DNA of 64,000 nucleotides from a virus. The position numbers were made by a program, and so were the translations under genes. Below the pieces are notes generated by a model. The model worked only from the letters and a program-made list of their open reading frames with translations. It was not told where the DNA came from and ran no database searches. Positions 28,820-39,002 of the stretch are shown here, in pieces (position 1 is the first letter of the stretch; each line of letters opens with the position of its first letter). The DNA is taken from positions 1 to 64,000 of IMG/VR virus record IMGVR_UViG_3300037119_005106; one strand, written 5' to 3'.

Positions 28820-29074
28820 TTATTGATTAAATAAGAATAATGCTGCTGCTTTGTTTAAATAATCTTTAAGGTCTGTAGAGCCCAGTTTATCAGATATTTC
28901 AGAATACAAAATAAAAAGAGTAGGCTCACCATGTATTTTCACATGAAGAACATTACCTCTTAATAAAACATTTGTCAATTGATTTATCATATAAAATTCT
29001 GGAGTTCCTGTACCATCAACAACTTCAATCATTGTTGCTTTCCCTACTTTGGTAATATTTATTACTCTACTCAT
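28820..29074 (-). CDS. hypothetical virion-cluster protein, 84 aa
   Basis: A small beta-rich protein (MSRVINITKVGKATMIEVVDG...) that overlaps the preceding gene by 4 bases and lies 11 bases before the 690-aa fibre gene. It may be a fibre-associated or tail accessory subunit. No family recognised. Confidence 0.55.
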   Translation of the reverse strand: MSRVINITKVGKATMIEVVDGTGTPEFYMINQLTNVLLRGNVLHVKIHGEPTLFILYSEISDKLGSTDLKDYLNKAAALFLFNQ

Positions 29075-30039
29075 GGCGTTGGTGTTATTGGAATTATTAA
29101 TATAAGTTGATTCAATAATGGATTGACATTTAATGGATCCCCATCAACATCATTAAGCGTAATCGTAATACTATTTTCAACAACCGTATCTGTATCTTTT
29201 ACTATTCGAACATAATAAACAGTTTCTCCATTATCATCAAGAAAAAAGTCAATTACAAAAAGACCAGAAGTATTAATTATTCCTTCCGGATAATCTCTTT
29301 CGGTTATACCAACAATATCCAAAGGATTAATTCCTATTGTTGGATAAAGAGTAGTATCTATTCCTATTTGATATGAAGCACCTACAATACTGTTTTGTAT
29401 TTTAAATGAATAGTTAGTTGTTTCTACCAAAGTTGTTGGATCCTGTTCCGAACTTGGTCCTGAAACTAATACCAATTCAGCACCATTCAAAGAAGAAGTA
29501 TTCACTGTAATCGTATTGGTTTGTCCATGATTTCCAAGTATGCTTTCAGTATCCCAAGTGAATACAGCATAATCATCCATGTTGCCAGGATTATCAGCAA
29601 TGAATTTCAAATTATTCACAAGGTCATAATAGAATATGGTTTGGCCAACAAAAACAATATTACCATTTAAAGTCCAAGAACCTCTGCCTTCAATATTCGT
29701 TATTGTAATTCTATCATAATGCGCTTCCGGAGCAACAATATCACTAAAGAAAAAAGAATCCGTAAAATGAATATCTTGAACAATTGTTAATATCGGCGGA
29801 ACTCCTGTTTTATTGGTAGCAAAAGAAACCCGAACAGTTCCGGTATTTACAGAAACCTTACCATCTTTTGTTACTTTATATTTGAAAGAATCAAATGGTT
29901 CTCCTAGGAACGGAGTTGCATTATGAAGAACCGTTGCCGACTCTAAAGCGATATCATATTGCGTTCCAACAACAACCTCAATGCCTGATACGGTCATTAA
30001 GGTTCTAATTGGTTTTTCTGTTATCTCAAAAGTTGTCAT
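29071..30039 (-). CDS. beta-sandwich (Ig-like) virion protein, 322 aa
   Basis: A Thr/Val/Ile-rich protein made almost wholly of short strands, for example YSFKIQNSIVGASYQIGID and VENSITITLNDVDGDPLN. The pattern is that of two or three Ig-like/BIg-type modules, common on phage head and tail surfaces for weak binding to host glycans. It has no signal peptide. It overlaps the downstream 84-aa gene by 4 bases. Confidence 0.6.
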   Translation of the reverse strand: MTTFEITEKPIRTLMTVSGIEVVVGTQYDIALESATVLHNATPFLGEPFDSFKYKVTKDGKVSVNTGTVRVSFATNKTGVPPILTIVQDIHFTDSFFFSDIVAPEAHYDRITITNIEGRGSWTLNGNIVFVGQTIFYYDLVNNLKFIADNPGNMDDYAVFTWDTESILGNHGQTNTITVNTSSLNGAELVLVSGPSSEQDPTTLVETTNYSFKIQNSIVGASYQIGIDTTLYPTIGINPLDIVGITERDYPEGIINTSGLFVIDFFLDDNGETVYYVRIVKDTDTVVENSITITLNDVDGDPLNVNPLLNQLILIIPITPTP

Positions 30040-30041
30040 GA

Positions 30042-31046
30042 TTACGGTGTTTCTATTTTAGTATTTAAAGTAGAATAGGTATATACGTTTTTAGATACAT
30101 ATAATTTCGTTCTAGTAGCAGCATCATAATTTACATCAAAAGCATTAGTGATATTACTCTCAAAAGTATCTCTCAAAATATAATTAATATCTTCAGTATT
30201 TCTTATACAGAAACATATTCTACCGATAAAAGTATAAACAACATCCTCTCCATCAGCAAATATTCTCAACGGAACATTTTGTTTGGCATCTAGGTAAGTA
30301 TTATTGATCAATGGAATTACATCATTGATATCATCCGTTAAACTATTTAATTGCCAGTAAGCAAGTGATGCATCTACAATTGCAGAACCTTCACAAACTA
30401 CATCTTCATACTCCGCACAATAATCATAAGAATGAACTGTTTGATCAATCAATAATCTTCTGTCCGTATAAGATAACTGTCCAAGAGCATTCCACTGTTC
30501 TAACGTTGGGAAAGCATCATCACCGCGAGCTTCTAACAGAGCATTGATAAAACTTTGCTCATAGTTTTTATTAGCATTCATATTTCCTATTCCTAAGAAA
30601 ATCTTAGAAGAATACAATTTCCAAACAATAAAAGCAACAACAGCTTCTTCATGATTTCGGGTTACCATCGGATAACCTTGCTCATCTGTTCTTATTCCCC
30701 AATATAAAACAACGATATCTTTAGTTTGCTTTTCTTTGAATCGAATCCCCTCAGCAGTTGGTGTATATTTAAACTCCGGAACAATACAGCAATTTACTCC
30801 AACACCTTCCAATTCTATAAAATCTTCAGGGAATTTAAAAAACTTTCCAAAGTTGCAATCGCCTGTAGAACCGACAACAATATATGTTTTTTTCTTTAAC
30901 TCAACCGAACCACCATATCCTATTTCTCTCTCTCCGCGAAACATAAGTCTACGTAACTTTTCGTAAAAAGGCCTTAGATTCTCAAGACCAGTTTCATCTT
31001 TTACAGACTGAACAATTTCTTCAAAAGGTACTATTCCTGATATCAT
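30042..31046 (-). CDS. tail/connector protein, 334 aa
   Basis: A 334-aa protein with an N-terminal helical part containing a basic segment (FYEKLRRLMFRGEREIGYGG), then a beta-rich region. This fits podovirus head-tail connector or ring proteins, which form rings under the portal. It overlaps the upstream gene by 4 bases and is followed 2 bases later by the Ig-like gene. The assignment is by position only. Confidence 0.55.
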   Translation of the reverse strand: MISGIVPFEEIVQSVKDETGLENLRPFYEKLRRLMFRGEREIGYGGSVELKKKTYIVVGSTGDCNFGKFFKFPEDFIELEGVGVNCCIVPEFKYTPTAEGIRFKEKQTKDIVVLYWGIRTDEQGYPMVTRNHEEAVVAFIVWKLYSSKIFLGIGNMNANKNYEQSFINALLEARGDDAFPTLEQWNALGQLSYTDRRLLIDQTVHSYDYCAEYEDVVCEGSAIVDASLAYWQLNSLTDDINDVIPLINNTYLDAKQNVPLRIFADGEDVVYTFIGRICFCIRNTEDINYILRDTFESNITNAFDVNYDAATRTKLYVSKNVYTYSTLNTKIETP

Positions 31047-31555
31047 GGTATGAAGTTATTTTTATGGATTCTTTGCTCTTCGATAGCATCTTCAAAATTA
31101 ACAATTAAATTAACATCAAAATTGTTTTTATATATTTTTTCTATCTTAGGTAAAATATTAGTAGAACCAGTAAGCTTCTTTAATTTACAACAAAGGAAAA
31201 ACAATTCAGAAGGCCTTTGGTACCACATAAAACCAATAGAAGCATTCACTACTTTTTTGACTCCTTTATTCATAATAACTCTTGGACGATATTTTACTTT
31301 AGTCAAAGAACCTGTATAAAGGAAATAGGATGGTCCATCTAAAAAATATATCTCTTTAAAGTAAATATCAAAGTATTCTTTTAATATTTTTCCGTAAAGA
31401 GATATACTGACTTTTTTAGGTGTTACACCTTTCTTCTCTCCAAGCATTTTAGGAGGGTATTTATTAGGGAACATAGAGTAGAAGTAATTTAATCCAAAAA
31501 CTTCCTTAAACTTAGTTCTGTTGGTTTTGGGTTGGCTTGGCGCTGCTTTCGTCAT
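31043..31555 (-). CDS. virion-cluster protein, 170 aa (head-tail joining candidate)
   Basis: A basic protein (many Lys/Tyr) starting MTKAAPSQPKTNRTKFKEVFGLNYFYSMFPNKYPPK. It overlaps the upstream gene by 44 bases and the downstream gene by 4, so it is part of a coupled tail-connector cluster. No enzymatic motif. The long overlap leaves the start uncertain, but no better internal Met is present near the N-terminus. Confidence 0.55.
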   Translation of the reverse strand: MTKAAPSQPKTNRTKFKEVFGLNYFYSMFPNKYPPKMLGEKKGVTPKKVSISLYGKILKEYFDIYFKEIYFLDGPSYFLYTGSLTKVKYRPRVIMNKGVKKVVNASIGFMWYQRPSELFFLCCKLKKLTGSTNILPKIEKIYKNNFDVNLIVNFEDAIEEQRIHKNNFIP

Positions 31556-32225
31556 TTGAATCAGTTACTTTATCTTGTCGCACATTTAAAATCACATTGT
31601 ATTCTTTGGCTAGAATTTTGGTAGTTATTTCCTCAACCAAATCCGAAGGACAAGGATATGGATCCTTAGTCCAATCATAATCCTCAGCTTCATCAGGATT
31701 ATCCAAAACACCATAAACATCAATATTTATGAACTCATTTTCATTCTCATAAATCTGATCTTCAAGTTCATCAATTATAACATTACTCTTTGGTCTTTTC
31801 TTTCCATCAACAACTTTATATTCTCCAGTGTAAATAAGGGCATTGTTGCCACTCATTTTAGCTTTGGGAAGATTACCATTCATTATGCTTTTCATTGACA
31901 AATGGAATTCTTCTGAATTTAATACCGGAATACTTTCTCCAGAAATCTCAAAGTAAAAACCTGAGCGATTGTTTAACTGAATGAATTTTGGAAGCTTTCT
32001 TTCAAACTTTCTATTACTCAATTTAACAAATGGAAGAGAACCTAAGAACTGAAAACATTCATCACTAATTATTTGCCCGGACATAGAATACTTTCCAATA
32101 GCAGCAGCTCTATACTTTTGCAAGAAAGCACGAATAACTCTTTCATCTATTTTAGAATCATCAGTTAGGTTTCCTTTCTGAACCGTTTCAATAATCGAAT
32201 AAACTATTTTTTCTTCAGTTTCCAT
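31512..32225 (-). CDS. virion-cluster protein, 237 aa
   Basis: A soluble protein with an acidic centre (DELEDQIYENENEF) and beta-rich regions. It starts on the last base of the upstream gene and overlaps the next by 44 bases. It lies in the region that encodes adaptor, ring and tail tube components in crAss-like phages. No recognised domain. Confidence 0.5.
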   Translation of the reverse strand: METEEKIVYSIIETVQKGNLTDDSKIDERVIRAFLQKYRAAAIGKYSMSGQIISDECFQFLGSLPFVKLSNRKFERKLPKFIQLNNRSGFYFEISGESIPVLNSEEFHLSMKSIMNGNLPKAKMSGNNALIYTGEYKVVDGKKRPKSNVIIDELEDQIYENENEFINIDVYGVLDNPDEAEDYDWTKDPYPCPSDLVEEITTKILAKEYNVILNVRQDKVTDSNDESSAKPTQNQQN

Positions 32226-32872
32226 TATTTGTTTCTATAAGTTTGATTAAGTTTAAAATCTGCCATTGCGCTAGGTTCACCAGTTTTCTGTCTTAAAGAA
32301 TTGGCTGTTTCTGCAAACAAGTATTCGCAAACCGCATCTGGAAGATTTACTATTGGATTGGTAGATACCGAGCCAAAGGTAGGTTGCTTTACGTATATCA
32401 GGATAAGCTTTGATGGTTGTACTGTAGAATTTAAAGCAAGTCCTGTATGCACATTAAAATAATTAGAGAACTGTTGAATCAATGGATACATTCTCTCAGG
32501 TTTTTTAAATGGACTCGTCATATTGGTATTATGCTCCCCATGACGTTCTATTGTTGGTTTTCTAGCCTTTATACCATCATTATACAAAACGTTTATTGTG
32601 AGCTTTGTGTGATAGTCATTCGGCAAGGTAGCCATCTTCTCAACAGCACTATCAGGATTATTTACAAACGGAATAAGAACCGAAGCCAAGAGAGGTCTAA
32701 TATCATCAGTTATCTCTTGATTCAATTCAGCTTCTTTAGCACGCGCTCCTACGAAACTTAACGTTTCTTTCTTGAAAGCTTTAAGAACTTGAGGAAGGGT
32801 AAAGTAGTCTGAACCTAATTTATCCGCTTCCTCTAGTACTCTATTATAGCCCTCCGTTACGGTATATGGCAT
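32225..32872 (-). CDS. virion-cluster protein, 215 aa (tail tube/ring candidate)
   Basis: A 215-aa protein starting MPYTVTEGYNRVLEEADKLGSDYFTLPQVLKAFKKETLSF, with a helical N-terminus and beta-rich C-terminus. It follows the post-capsid 295-aa gene by 9 bases. The size and place two genes downstream of the major capsid gene fit a head-tail connector. Function by context only. Confidence 0.55.
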   Translation of the reverse strand: MPYTVTEGYNRVLEEADKLGSDYFTLPQVLKAFKKETLSFVGARAKEAELNQEITDDIRPLLASVLIPFVNNPDSAVEKMATLPNDYHTKLTINVLYNDGIKARKPTIERHGEHNTNMTSPFKKPERMYPLIQQFSNYFNVHTGLALNSTVQPSKLILIYVKQPTFGSVSTNPIVNLPDAVCEYLFAETANSLRQKTGEPSAMADFKLNQTYRNK

Positions 32873-32881
32873 AATGATTTT

Positions 32882-33769
32882 TTATTTAAAAGTGAATCCG
32901 TCAGCTTTTAGCCTTGGATATAATTCACCTACCATTTCGGTGTAAATCTCCAAGTTAGTTTTCAACCAATTGATTACACTATCTTCATTACTTCCGATAG
33001 GTACATTGTTGAATTTATAAATACCATTGGCTTCACGAATGATATCATAACGCAACATTTCTTTGAACTCATAAGAGTATTTCAAGTTGTCGATATCATC
33101 GAATACTTTGCCAATAAGAGAAGCATTTAACTCGCCACCAGCACTTGTACCTCTAGCAAAGTTTTTAATCTTCTGACGAAGTAATTTCTTCTCAGTGGTT
33201 TTGTTCTTAATCCAACGAATGTCAAAATATGGCAAATTGAAGTGAGCTAATAAATATCTCAATCTTTCCAATGATACGCCAGTTTTTGGATTATCATCTG
33301 ACAACTTACCAATGATAACATCGATAGTATCTTGATTATCGATTTCAGACAACTCTTGTCTATCAACATTCTTCAATGTGATAGTTGGATTAGACATTTT
33401 TTTAATCTTCACAAGGTCGGTTAATTCAATTCCTTGAACACCTACTTCTGGATGAGCAATCAACCAATCAACAATTCTTCTATCCATTGGATTAGAATCA
33501 GGCTGTAATCTCATTGTAGGCTTGTCAATCATATAACCAAGAGTTTCTTGATTATCTAAATCGATAAGCGGAACACGAGTACCTGTCCATGGATGAATAT
33601 AAGTTGTTAATCTTCTACCACCAAATGCTTTTGTTCCTTGAGAGTTTGATAACTCAATCTTCAATTCCCAAACACCTTGCATTTTTTTAGGATCAAGAAC
33701 GACAGCTTTTAAATACTTATCTCTTCCTGATTCTACTTTCTCTTCTTTTAATTCTAACTCGTTTCCCAT
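32882..33769 (-). CDS. conserved virion protein following the major capsid gene, 295 aa
   Basis: A 295-aa soluble protein with alternating charged helices and short strands, starting MGNELELKEEKVESGRDKYLKAVVLDPKKMQGVWELKI. crAss-like phages have a conserved virion gene just after the capsid gene, and this fits by place and size. It is separated from the capsid gene by a strong terminator, so it should be made at a lower level than the capsid protein. The exact role (auxiliary capsid or adaptor) is unknown. Confidence 0.6.
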   Translation of the reverse strand: MGNELELKEEKVESGRDKYLKAVVLDPKKMQGVWELKIELSNSQGTKAFGGRRLTTYIHPWTGTRVPLIDLDNQETLGYMIDKPTMRLQPDSNPMDRRIVDWLIAHPEVGVQGIELTDLVKIKKMSNPTITLKNVDRQELSEIDNQDTIDVIIGKLSDDNPKTGVSLERLRYLLAHFNLPYFDIRWIKNKTTEKKLLRQKIKNFARGTSAGGELNASLIGKVFDDIDNLKYSYEFKEMLRYDIIREANGIYKFNNVPIGSNEDSVINWLKTNLEIYTEMVGELYPRLKADGFTFK

Positions 33770-33788
33770 TTTATTTGTTTTTTAATTT

Positions 33789-33828
33789 ATAAAAAGTGCG
33801 AGAAACTTAATGAATCTCGCACTTTTAA
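33789..33828 (-). terminator. terminator after the major capsid gene
   Basis: A 12-bp perfect stem AAAAGTGCGAGA/TCTCGCACTTTT (33792-33803 with 33815-33826), followed on the minus strand by a T-rich run. It lies just behind the capsid stop codon and probably lets capsid transcripts outnumber downstream ones. Confidence 0.8.
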
Positions 33829-33836
33829 ATTTAATA

Positions 33837-35519
33837 CTAATACAAGAATTTCGCTGCTTGATGCGTTCCTTGAGTAATAGCGTTGCCAGACAATGCTCCA
33901 CCGTTGTATTTGGTAGTCGCTTTGATAATAGCACAACTTCTTACATCATAAAGAATTGGCAACAACTCAGACAATGTATGTACTGAACATCCATCGAATC
34001 CTGATGATGCAACATCGCCAGCTGATTCTTGGAATGATTCCATACCATTTTCATACTTACGTTTCAACTCTCTTCCTGAACGAGCAAATAACTCAAAGTT
34101 AGATACACCATCAACAGAAGAACAGTTTAACACGTAGATATTACCTGTTCCAGTAACACCACCACTTGTATTGAACAAACCTGGATTGTTGTTCAACTCA
34201 TCTTCAAGGATAACAAATTTGTTTCCAAGATAGTTGTAAGTAGTGATTTCAAATCCAATTTCATTTTCTTTACCTGTAGAGATATCGACAATGTTTGAAT
34301 TCATAGTTCCTGCAGCAGAGTTTGCAGCATGGTTACCAAAACCAATCAATTTCTTGAAAGCTGCATCGATTACAGAACGTCCAATAGTATCTGTAACACC
34401 TACGAAAGTGTTTCCAGAAGAACCTACAGGAGAACGTTGTCCAAGAATCATCATTAATGACTCTAAAGCCAAATAAGATAATCCAGCATTTGGATCATAA
34501 TCAATAGTCAAGTTTTCTTGAATTTGTGGAATCCAACCATCACCCAACATCGGAGCAGTTAAACCTGACTCTGCTTTAAACCCTGTAAGAGTTAATTTGT
34601 TGGTACCATAGTTTTCAAACCATGAGTGGTCAGTAGCATCCATAGAAATACGAGAATATCTCAATGCAAGTTCGTTTTGCATGTGAAAGATTCTATCGTT
34701 TTTCAAGATTTCATCATACTCCCATAACTTACCATCTGTTTCTGGATTACTAATCCAAGCAATTTTCTGTTTCTTAGCAGAACCAGTCATTGTAACAGTA
34801 GAACGGTGAATTGAAGAATAGTTGATTCTCCATTTGTTACGGTTGTAACGTTGCCATCCTCTAAGAGAACCTTCCCCGAAGTAGTTACCACCTTCTGTCA
34901 TAACTTCTCCAGCAGCCAAATACTCGACTTTGAATAAGTTAGCAGTACCAACAAACTTACCATCAAGAACGTAGTGGCTTCCGTCAACTGAACGTCTTGG
35001 GTGTTGTTGAATGATAAACAAAGAACCCATACCTTGACCTAAAATGATAGAGTCGTTAGGATTGAATTTGTCTCCGTAGATTTCATTGTCCGGATCGTGC
35101 TCAATAGAGATACTTCCAGGAACATCGGTAATTACGGTTGCAGCAGTAATACCATTGGTAAAAGTAACTGTAACTACAGCACCCATATCCGGTTGGCTAT
35201 TACCAGCATCAAACCATGAACCGATTTGCGCTCCACCTTTCGCATACGCAGGAAGCAATAAAGCTCCTTCATACTGAATACGGTAAGCGTTGTCCATTAA
35301 CGTATCTTTAGCAGCGCTCATAACCTTTCCAGATTTTGCACCACCATTAACACGCCCTGAAGCAAACATAAACGAAGTAAACTTCGTATAACGAGCAAAC
35401 AAATCCATAGACTTTCTACGAACTTCAAAGTGTTTGTTCATCTTAGAAGTCAACGAATTGGCTTCTGTGTGGATTTGAGGGTTGAAATTCTCTTTCGTTC
35501 CTCTAATTAAAATTGACAT
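33837..35519 (-). CDS. major capsid protein
   Basis: A 560-aa protein of the HK97-fold type used by crAss-like phages. The call rests on length, on the order TerL - portal - acidic scaffold-like - this gene, and on sequence features. These are an N-terminal helical arm (ANSLTSKMNKHFEVRRKSM), a beta-rich core, and the segment SSGNTFVGVTDTIGRSVIDAAF near 370-390, which resembles the 'FVVVTG...F..A' stretch common in Bacteroidota phage capsid proteins. It has a leader of >100 bases upstream and its own terminator downstream, in line with high expression. Confidence 0.85.
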   Translation of the reverse strand: MSILIRGTKENFNPQIHTEANSLTSKMNKHFEVRRKSMDLFARYTKFTSFMFASGRVNGGAKSGKVMSAAKDTLMDNAYRIQYEGALLLPAYAKGGAQIGSWFDAGNSQPDMGAVVTVTFTNGITAATVITDVPGSISIEHDPDNEIYGDKFNPNDSIILGQGMGSLFIIQQHPRRSVDGSHYVLDGKFVGTANLFKVEYLAAGEVMTEGGNYFGEGSLRGWQRYNRNKWRINYSSIHRSTVTMTGSAKKQKIAWISNPETDGKLWEYDEILKNDRIFHMQNELALRYSRISMDATDHSWFENYGTNKLTLTGFKAESGLTAPMLGDGWIPQIQENLTIDYDPNAGLSYLALESLMMILGQRSPVGSSGNTFVGVTDTIGRSVIDAAFKKLIGFGNHAANSAAGTMNSNIVDISTGKENEIGFEITTYNYLGNKFVILEDELNNNPGLFNTSGGVTGTGNIYVLNCSSVDGVSNFELFARSGRELKRKYENGMESFQESAGDVASSGFDGCSVHTLSELLPILYDVRSCAIIKATTKYNGGALSGNAITQGTHQAAKFLY

Positions 35520-35638
35520 AATTTCTCTTGTTTTAAGATTTTTAAAAAATAAATTATTGTACTCAAAACATTGTTGGTTTTTACCGTTGGCTAAAACCTT
35601 CTATGCATAAAAATAACTTCTCTCAATTAGTCCTTGAC
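35520..35638 (-). promoter_or_regulatory. leader region of the capsid gene
   Basis: A 119-base AT-rich gap between the scaffold-like gene and the capsid gene, one of the longest in the structural block. It holds an A-rich leader just before the capsid ATG and no Shine-Dalgarno site. It likely contains a promoter, but I cannot find an exact TAnnTTTG box. Confidence 0.35.
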
Positions 35639-36670
35639 CTATCTCAAGAAGTTGTTTAAATTATCGTCGGCGCTACCTGATGATGCTGAGCCATTGGCTT
35701 GTGTGACACTTCTACGTCGCTTTTCACCATTACCGGCTAAAGTTTGGAACGCACTTTTAGTGTTGTCACTGTGAGTTGGTCGATTGGCTGTTTTTGAAAT
35801 TTCTTTTTCTAATTCAGCGAATAATGCCAACTTGGCAATCATTTCCTGGCTGTTGTTAACACTCTCGAAAAATTTATTTGTTCTAACGCTTTGATACGCT
35901 TTTTGTATAATTTCTTTGGTAACCGTAACACCCATGAATTCTTGTTGGGTGAATATTTCTGCAAAAGCATCCTGAAGGTCACTTGTATTCTTTTTAGAAA
36001 TAGCATTTTGAGTTTCTATTCTTTTGTTGTCAATCTTATCAATAGAAGATTGTGCTTTCTCTTTGTTTGAATTAAGATTCGCTCTTAGAGTATTTGCATA
36101 ACCATCCAATTGGTTAAGGTCAATCATTCCCTGAAGTTTTTCTTCAATCTCATCCAATACATCCGTATCAGTGATATCTCTTTTCTCGCCTTTAGCTTCC
36201 GAAATTAGTTGCTCTCTGATTAATTCCTCATTAGACAACTGAATGTAACGGTCATACAATCCAACTTTATTGGTAAGTGCTTTGTATTCGTTTTCTTCTT
36301 TCTGAAGATCTGATTCTTCTTCTTGAGATTTAAGACTGTTTTTTAAATCATCAACTGTTTTGAAGTTGGTACCTAACTTTTTGTTAAGAACGGTAAGTTC
36401 TTCTTCTTTGAATTCGGCATCATCTTCTTCTTCGTTTTCATCATCATCTTCCTCATCCGGAAACATTTTATCTTCTTCTTCCTCTTCCTCGTATTCTTCT
36501 TCTTCAAATTCTTCTTCAAAACTTTGAAAAGGTTTGTCGATATTTAAAAGTTCATCTTCATCATCATCGTGATCATCAAGACCATCTTGTAATGTTTGAA
36601 ATAAGTTGTCCTCAGTATGCAAAGCATCAGAACCTCTATTTTCTTCGAAATCTTCTTCTTCTCTTGCCAT
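35639..36670 (-). CDS. acidic scaffolding-like protein
   Basis: A 343-aa protein. Residues ~1-115 are dominated by Asp and Glu (runs such as EEEFEEEEYEEEEEED), and the rest is coiled-coil-like helix ending in a Ser/Gly-rich basic tail (KRRRSVTQANGSASSGS). Highly charged, helical proteins between portal and capsid genes are usually scaffolding proteins, which guide capsid assembly and leave before packaging. It lacks a protease motif. The role is inferred from position and composition. Confidence 0.7.
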   Translation of the reverse strand: MAREEEDFEENRGSDALHTEDNLFQTLQDGLDDHDDDEDELLNIDKPFQSFEEEFEEEEYEEEEEEDKMFPDEEDDDENEEEDDAEFKEEELTVLNKKLGTNFKTVDDLKNSLKSQEEESDLQKEENEYKALTNKVGLYDRYIQLSNEELIREQLISEAKGEKRDITDTDVLDEIEEKLQGMIDLNQLDGYANTLRANLNSNKEKAQSSIDKIDNKRIETQNAISKKNTSDLQDAFAEIFTQQEFMGVTVTKEIIQKAYQSVRTNKFFESVNNSQEMIAKLALFAELEKEISKTANRPTHSDNTKSAFQTLAGNGEKRRRSVTQANGSASSGSADDNLNNFLR

Positions 36671-36713
36671 GATATTTTTCCTTTTTAATTATTTATTTTA
36701 ACAAATGTAAAAA

Positions 36714-38969
36714 TTATTTTGATGTTTCAGACCTTTTCTGCTCAGCCAATAGCAAATCTTTTTCTATATCAGCTAGTTTGACTTTTTCAGAAGAAGCATT
36801 TTTATTCATTTCACGTACCGCCTGGCCATTAGTTTGAATAGTAGCAACATCAATATTGTTTTTGAATTCTTCACGTTTCAAGTCAGCTTTATCACTCTCA
36901 ATTTTGGCAGTAGCTTCTTGTGCTGATTTTTGAGCATCAGCAGCAGCTTGAGCTTCTTGTGCTTTTAATTTTTCCAAAGCTTTTACCGCACGCTTGAATA
37001 TTGCTTCACTCTCACCAGCAGTATCAGCATTTAATGTTTCAATCAATGACAATATTAAATCCGGAGTAGCCGCATTTGATAAAGCTTGAGTAGCAGCTTG
37101 GTCGATAACTGATTTTTTCTTTTGCTCAGCAAAGTTATCAGCGATATACACACCAACATCCTCTTGGAAGTATTCCGGATATACTTTGAAAAATGAAGTT
37201 TTTAAATCTCCAAAAATATATTGGGTAACTTCTCCTTCTTCGTAAACATGCTTTCCTTTCATCAATACCTTATCCAAAAGGTATTTTATAAACGATTCAA
37301 AAGGTTTTACATAAATCTCTGTTCTCGCTGTCGATTGGCTTACAGCACGCTCTGTTCCTGTAGCACTTTCATACTGGTCAATATTACCTTCACGCTGTGG
37401 AGATAAACCTAAAAACTTACCCGCCAATTCTTCAATAAGTCCAAGCATATTGAATATGTCTTGCATCAATCCTTTGGTAGATAAATCTAATGATGTAAAC
37501 TGATTGAAATTATAACGGGATTGTTTATCGGCTGAATTAATAATCAAGAACTGATCCTTTTTGGCGTGATGCATTACTCTATTAATTGCATTACTATATC
37601 CACCTGATTTCAAGAACTGCTTCGGAACTTGTGCAGCATCATATACCAACACTCGGCCATTATTTCTACGCATGGCTAAACGTAGTTCAAAAAGACACTC
37701 CGAAGCAAAGTCTTGTAACTGTAATAATTTATATGCTGCAGAGCGCATTTGCATATTACTTAAATTATTGTTTCTTCTGATTGCTGCAACAAAGATAGAA
37801 TCTTCTTTAGGATTATCAATACGGGAAGCTCTTTCATTATCTACTCCCCATTCCAAAACTAGATTAGGACCACACATTAGACAATGGCGTTTTTCTTGAA
37901 CCCATATAGATTTTACATCATCCCCTTTTCTAGCCTTATAGCCATCTGGAATACTTTTGTATATTTCTTTTCCGGTTTTCTTATTGATAGAAACTTTTAC
38001 AGATACTCTTTTTTGAGATATCCATACCATTTCAACACAACGAATACGAAGATTGTTTTTATCTCCCTGAATCCAATTGGAGTAATTGGTATCTAAACCA
38101 CCCATTCCCATACCACCAAGATAATCTTCATCCATCATAGAAGAACCGATAGGATTTACTTGCATATAGCTTTGAAGCGTTTGAGTTTCTTCATCGGTAA
38201 GTTCGTATGTATTGATTATCTCATTGTAACCAAGAACTTTGTTGAAGATAAGATATTGTGGATTGTCTTGTATTTCAGAATCCGGATTAAAATCCATTTC
38301 CGTTTCAAAAATATTCAGTTTTCTAATATTCGGACTTCCATCCTTTTCATCAATATAACCAATACACTCATCATACAAAAGGAAGTCAAGGTATAAGTCT
38401 TTGATTTTGTCAATATTCTTTTTACTGATAAGAACTTGATTTAGTATGGTATCAGAAACCTGCTCTGAAATTGTTTTGTAACCTTGCTCAAAGAATTCTT
38501 CGATATTTGGTGGAAGTTCTTTATCTGGAGAAGCAGTTTCGGGAGTAAACCCTAATTGTGGTTCCAATTGCTTATTGACTTCACGAAGTAGTTCTTCGGA
38601 AACCATATCAAACAATTCATTTAACTTAGCTGTCTGAGCCTTTTTATTTATAACATAGGTTTTGCGCTTAATACCACGAGTCATAAACTCACCCACCATT
38701 TGCTCCAACTTACTTTCTACAAGAGGATAGTCAATCCATTCCATTCCCAAACTCATAGCGTATGGATGTGTGACTGGCATGGTATTTCTATTATGCTCTT
38801 CACTTTGCTGACAGCTATAAGCTCTCCAACATTTTAACTGCATAGCCTTTCTTTCGGAAAGAGTTCTAGAAGAATCAAAATTTACAAAATTCACAACATG
38901 TGCTTTGTGCCACTCCTTGTCTTTCTCTTTTTCTGAAATCTTCTGATTGGTAAGAATGTATGAGTTCAT
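36714..38969 (-). CDS. portal protein
   Basis: A 751-aa protein between TerL and the capsid genes. It has a helical N-terminal wing, mixed alpha/beta core with conserved-looking YESATGTERAVSQSTARTEIY near 540, and a long Ala/Gln/Lys-rich helical C-terminus (~640-750), as expected for the crown/barrel of a portal. The portal is the 12-subunit DNA channel at the capsid vertex and docks the terminase. The length fits crAss-like portals. It starts 33 bases downstream of TerL. Confidence 0.85.
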   Translation of the reverse strand: MNSYILTNQKISEKEKDKEWHKAHVVNFVNFDSSRTLSERKAMQLKCWRAYSCQQSEEHNRNTMPVTHPYAMSLGMEWIDYPLVESKLEQMVGEFMTRGIKRKTYVINKKAQTAKLNELFDMVSEELLREVNKQLEPQLGFTPETASPDKELPPNIEEFFEQGYKTISEQVSDTILNQVLISKKNIDKIKDLYLDFLLYDECIGYIDEKDGSPNIRKLNIFETEMDFNPDSEIQDNPQYLIFNKVLGYNEIINTYELTDEETQTLQSYMQVNPIGSSMMDEDYLGGMGMGGLDTNYSNWIQGDKNNLRIRCVEMVWISQKRVSVKVSINKKTGKEIYKSIPDGYKARKGDDVKSIWVQEKRHCLMCGPNLVLEWGVDNERASRIDNPKEDSIFVAAIRRNNNLSNMQMRSAAYKLLQLQDFASECLFELRLAMRRNNGRVLVYDAAQVPKQFLKSGGYSNAINRVMHHAKKDQFLIINSADKQSRYNFNQFTSLDLSTKGLMQDIFNMLGLIEELAGKFLGLSPQREGNIDQYESATGTERAVSQSTARTEIYVKPFESFIKYLLDKVLMKGKHVYEEGEVTQYIFGDLKTSFFKVYPEYFQEDVGVYIADNFAEQKKKSVIDQAATQALSNAATPDLILSLIETLNADTAGESEAIFKRAVKALEKLKAQEAQAAADAQKSAQEATAKIESDKADLKREEFKNNIDVATIQTNGQAVREMNKNASSEKVKLADIEKDLLLAEQKRSETSK

Positions 38970-39002
38970 TGGATATTATTTTTATGTAAAATTATTACTT
39001 TT

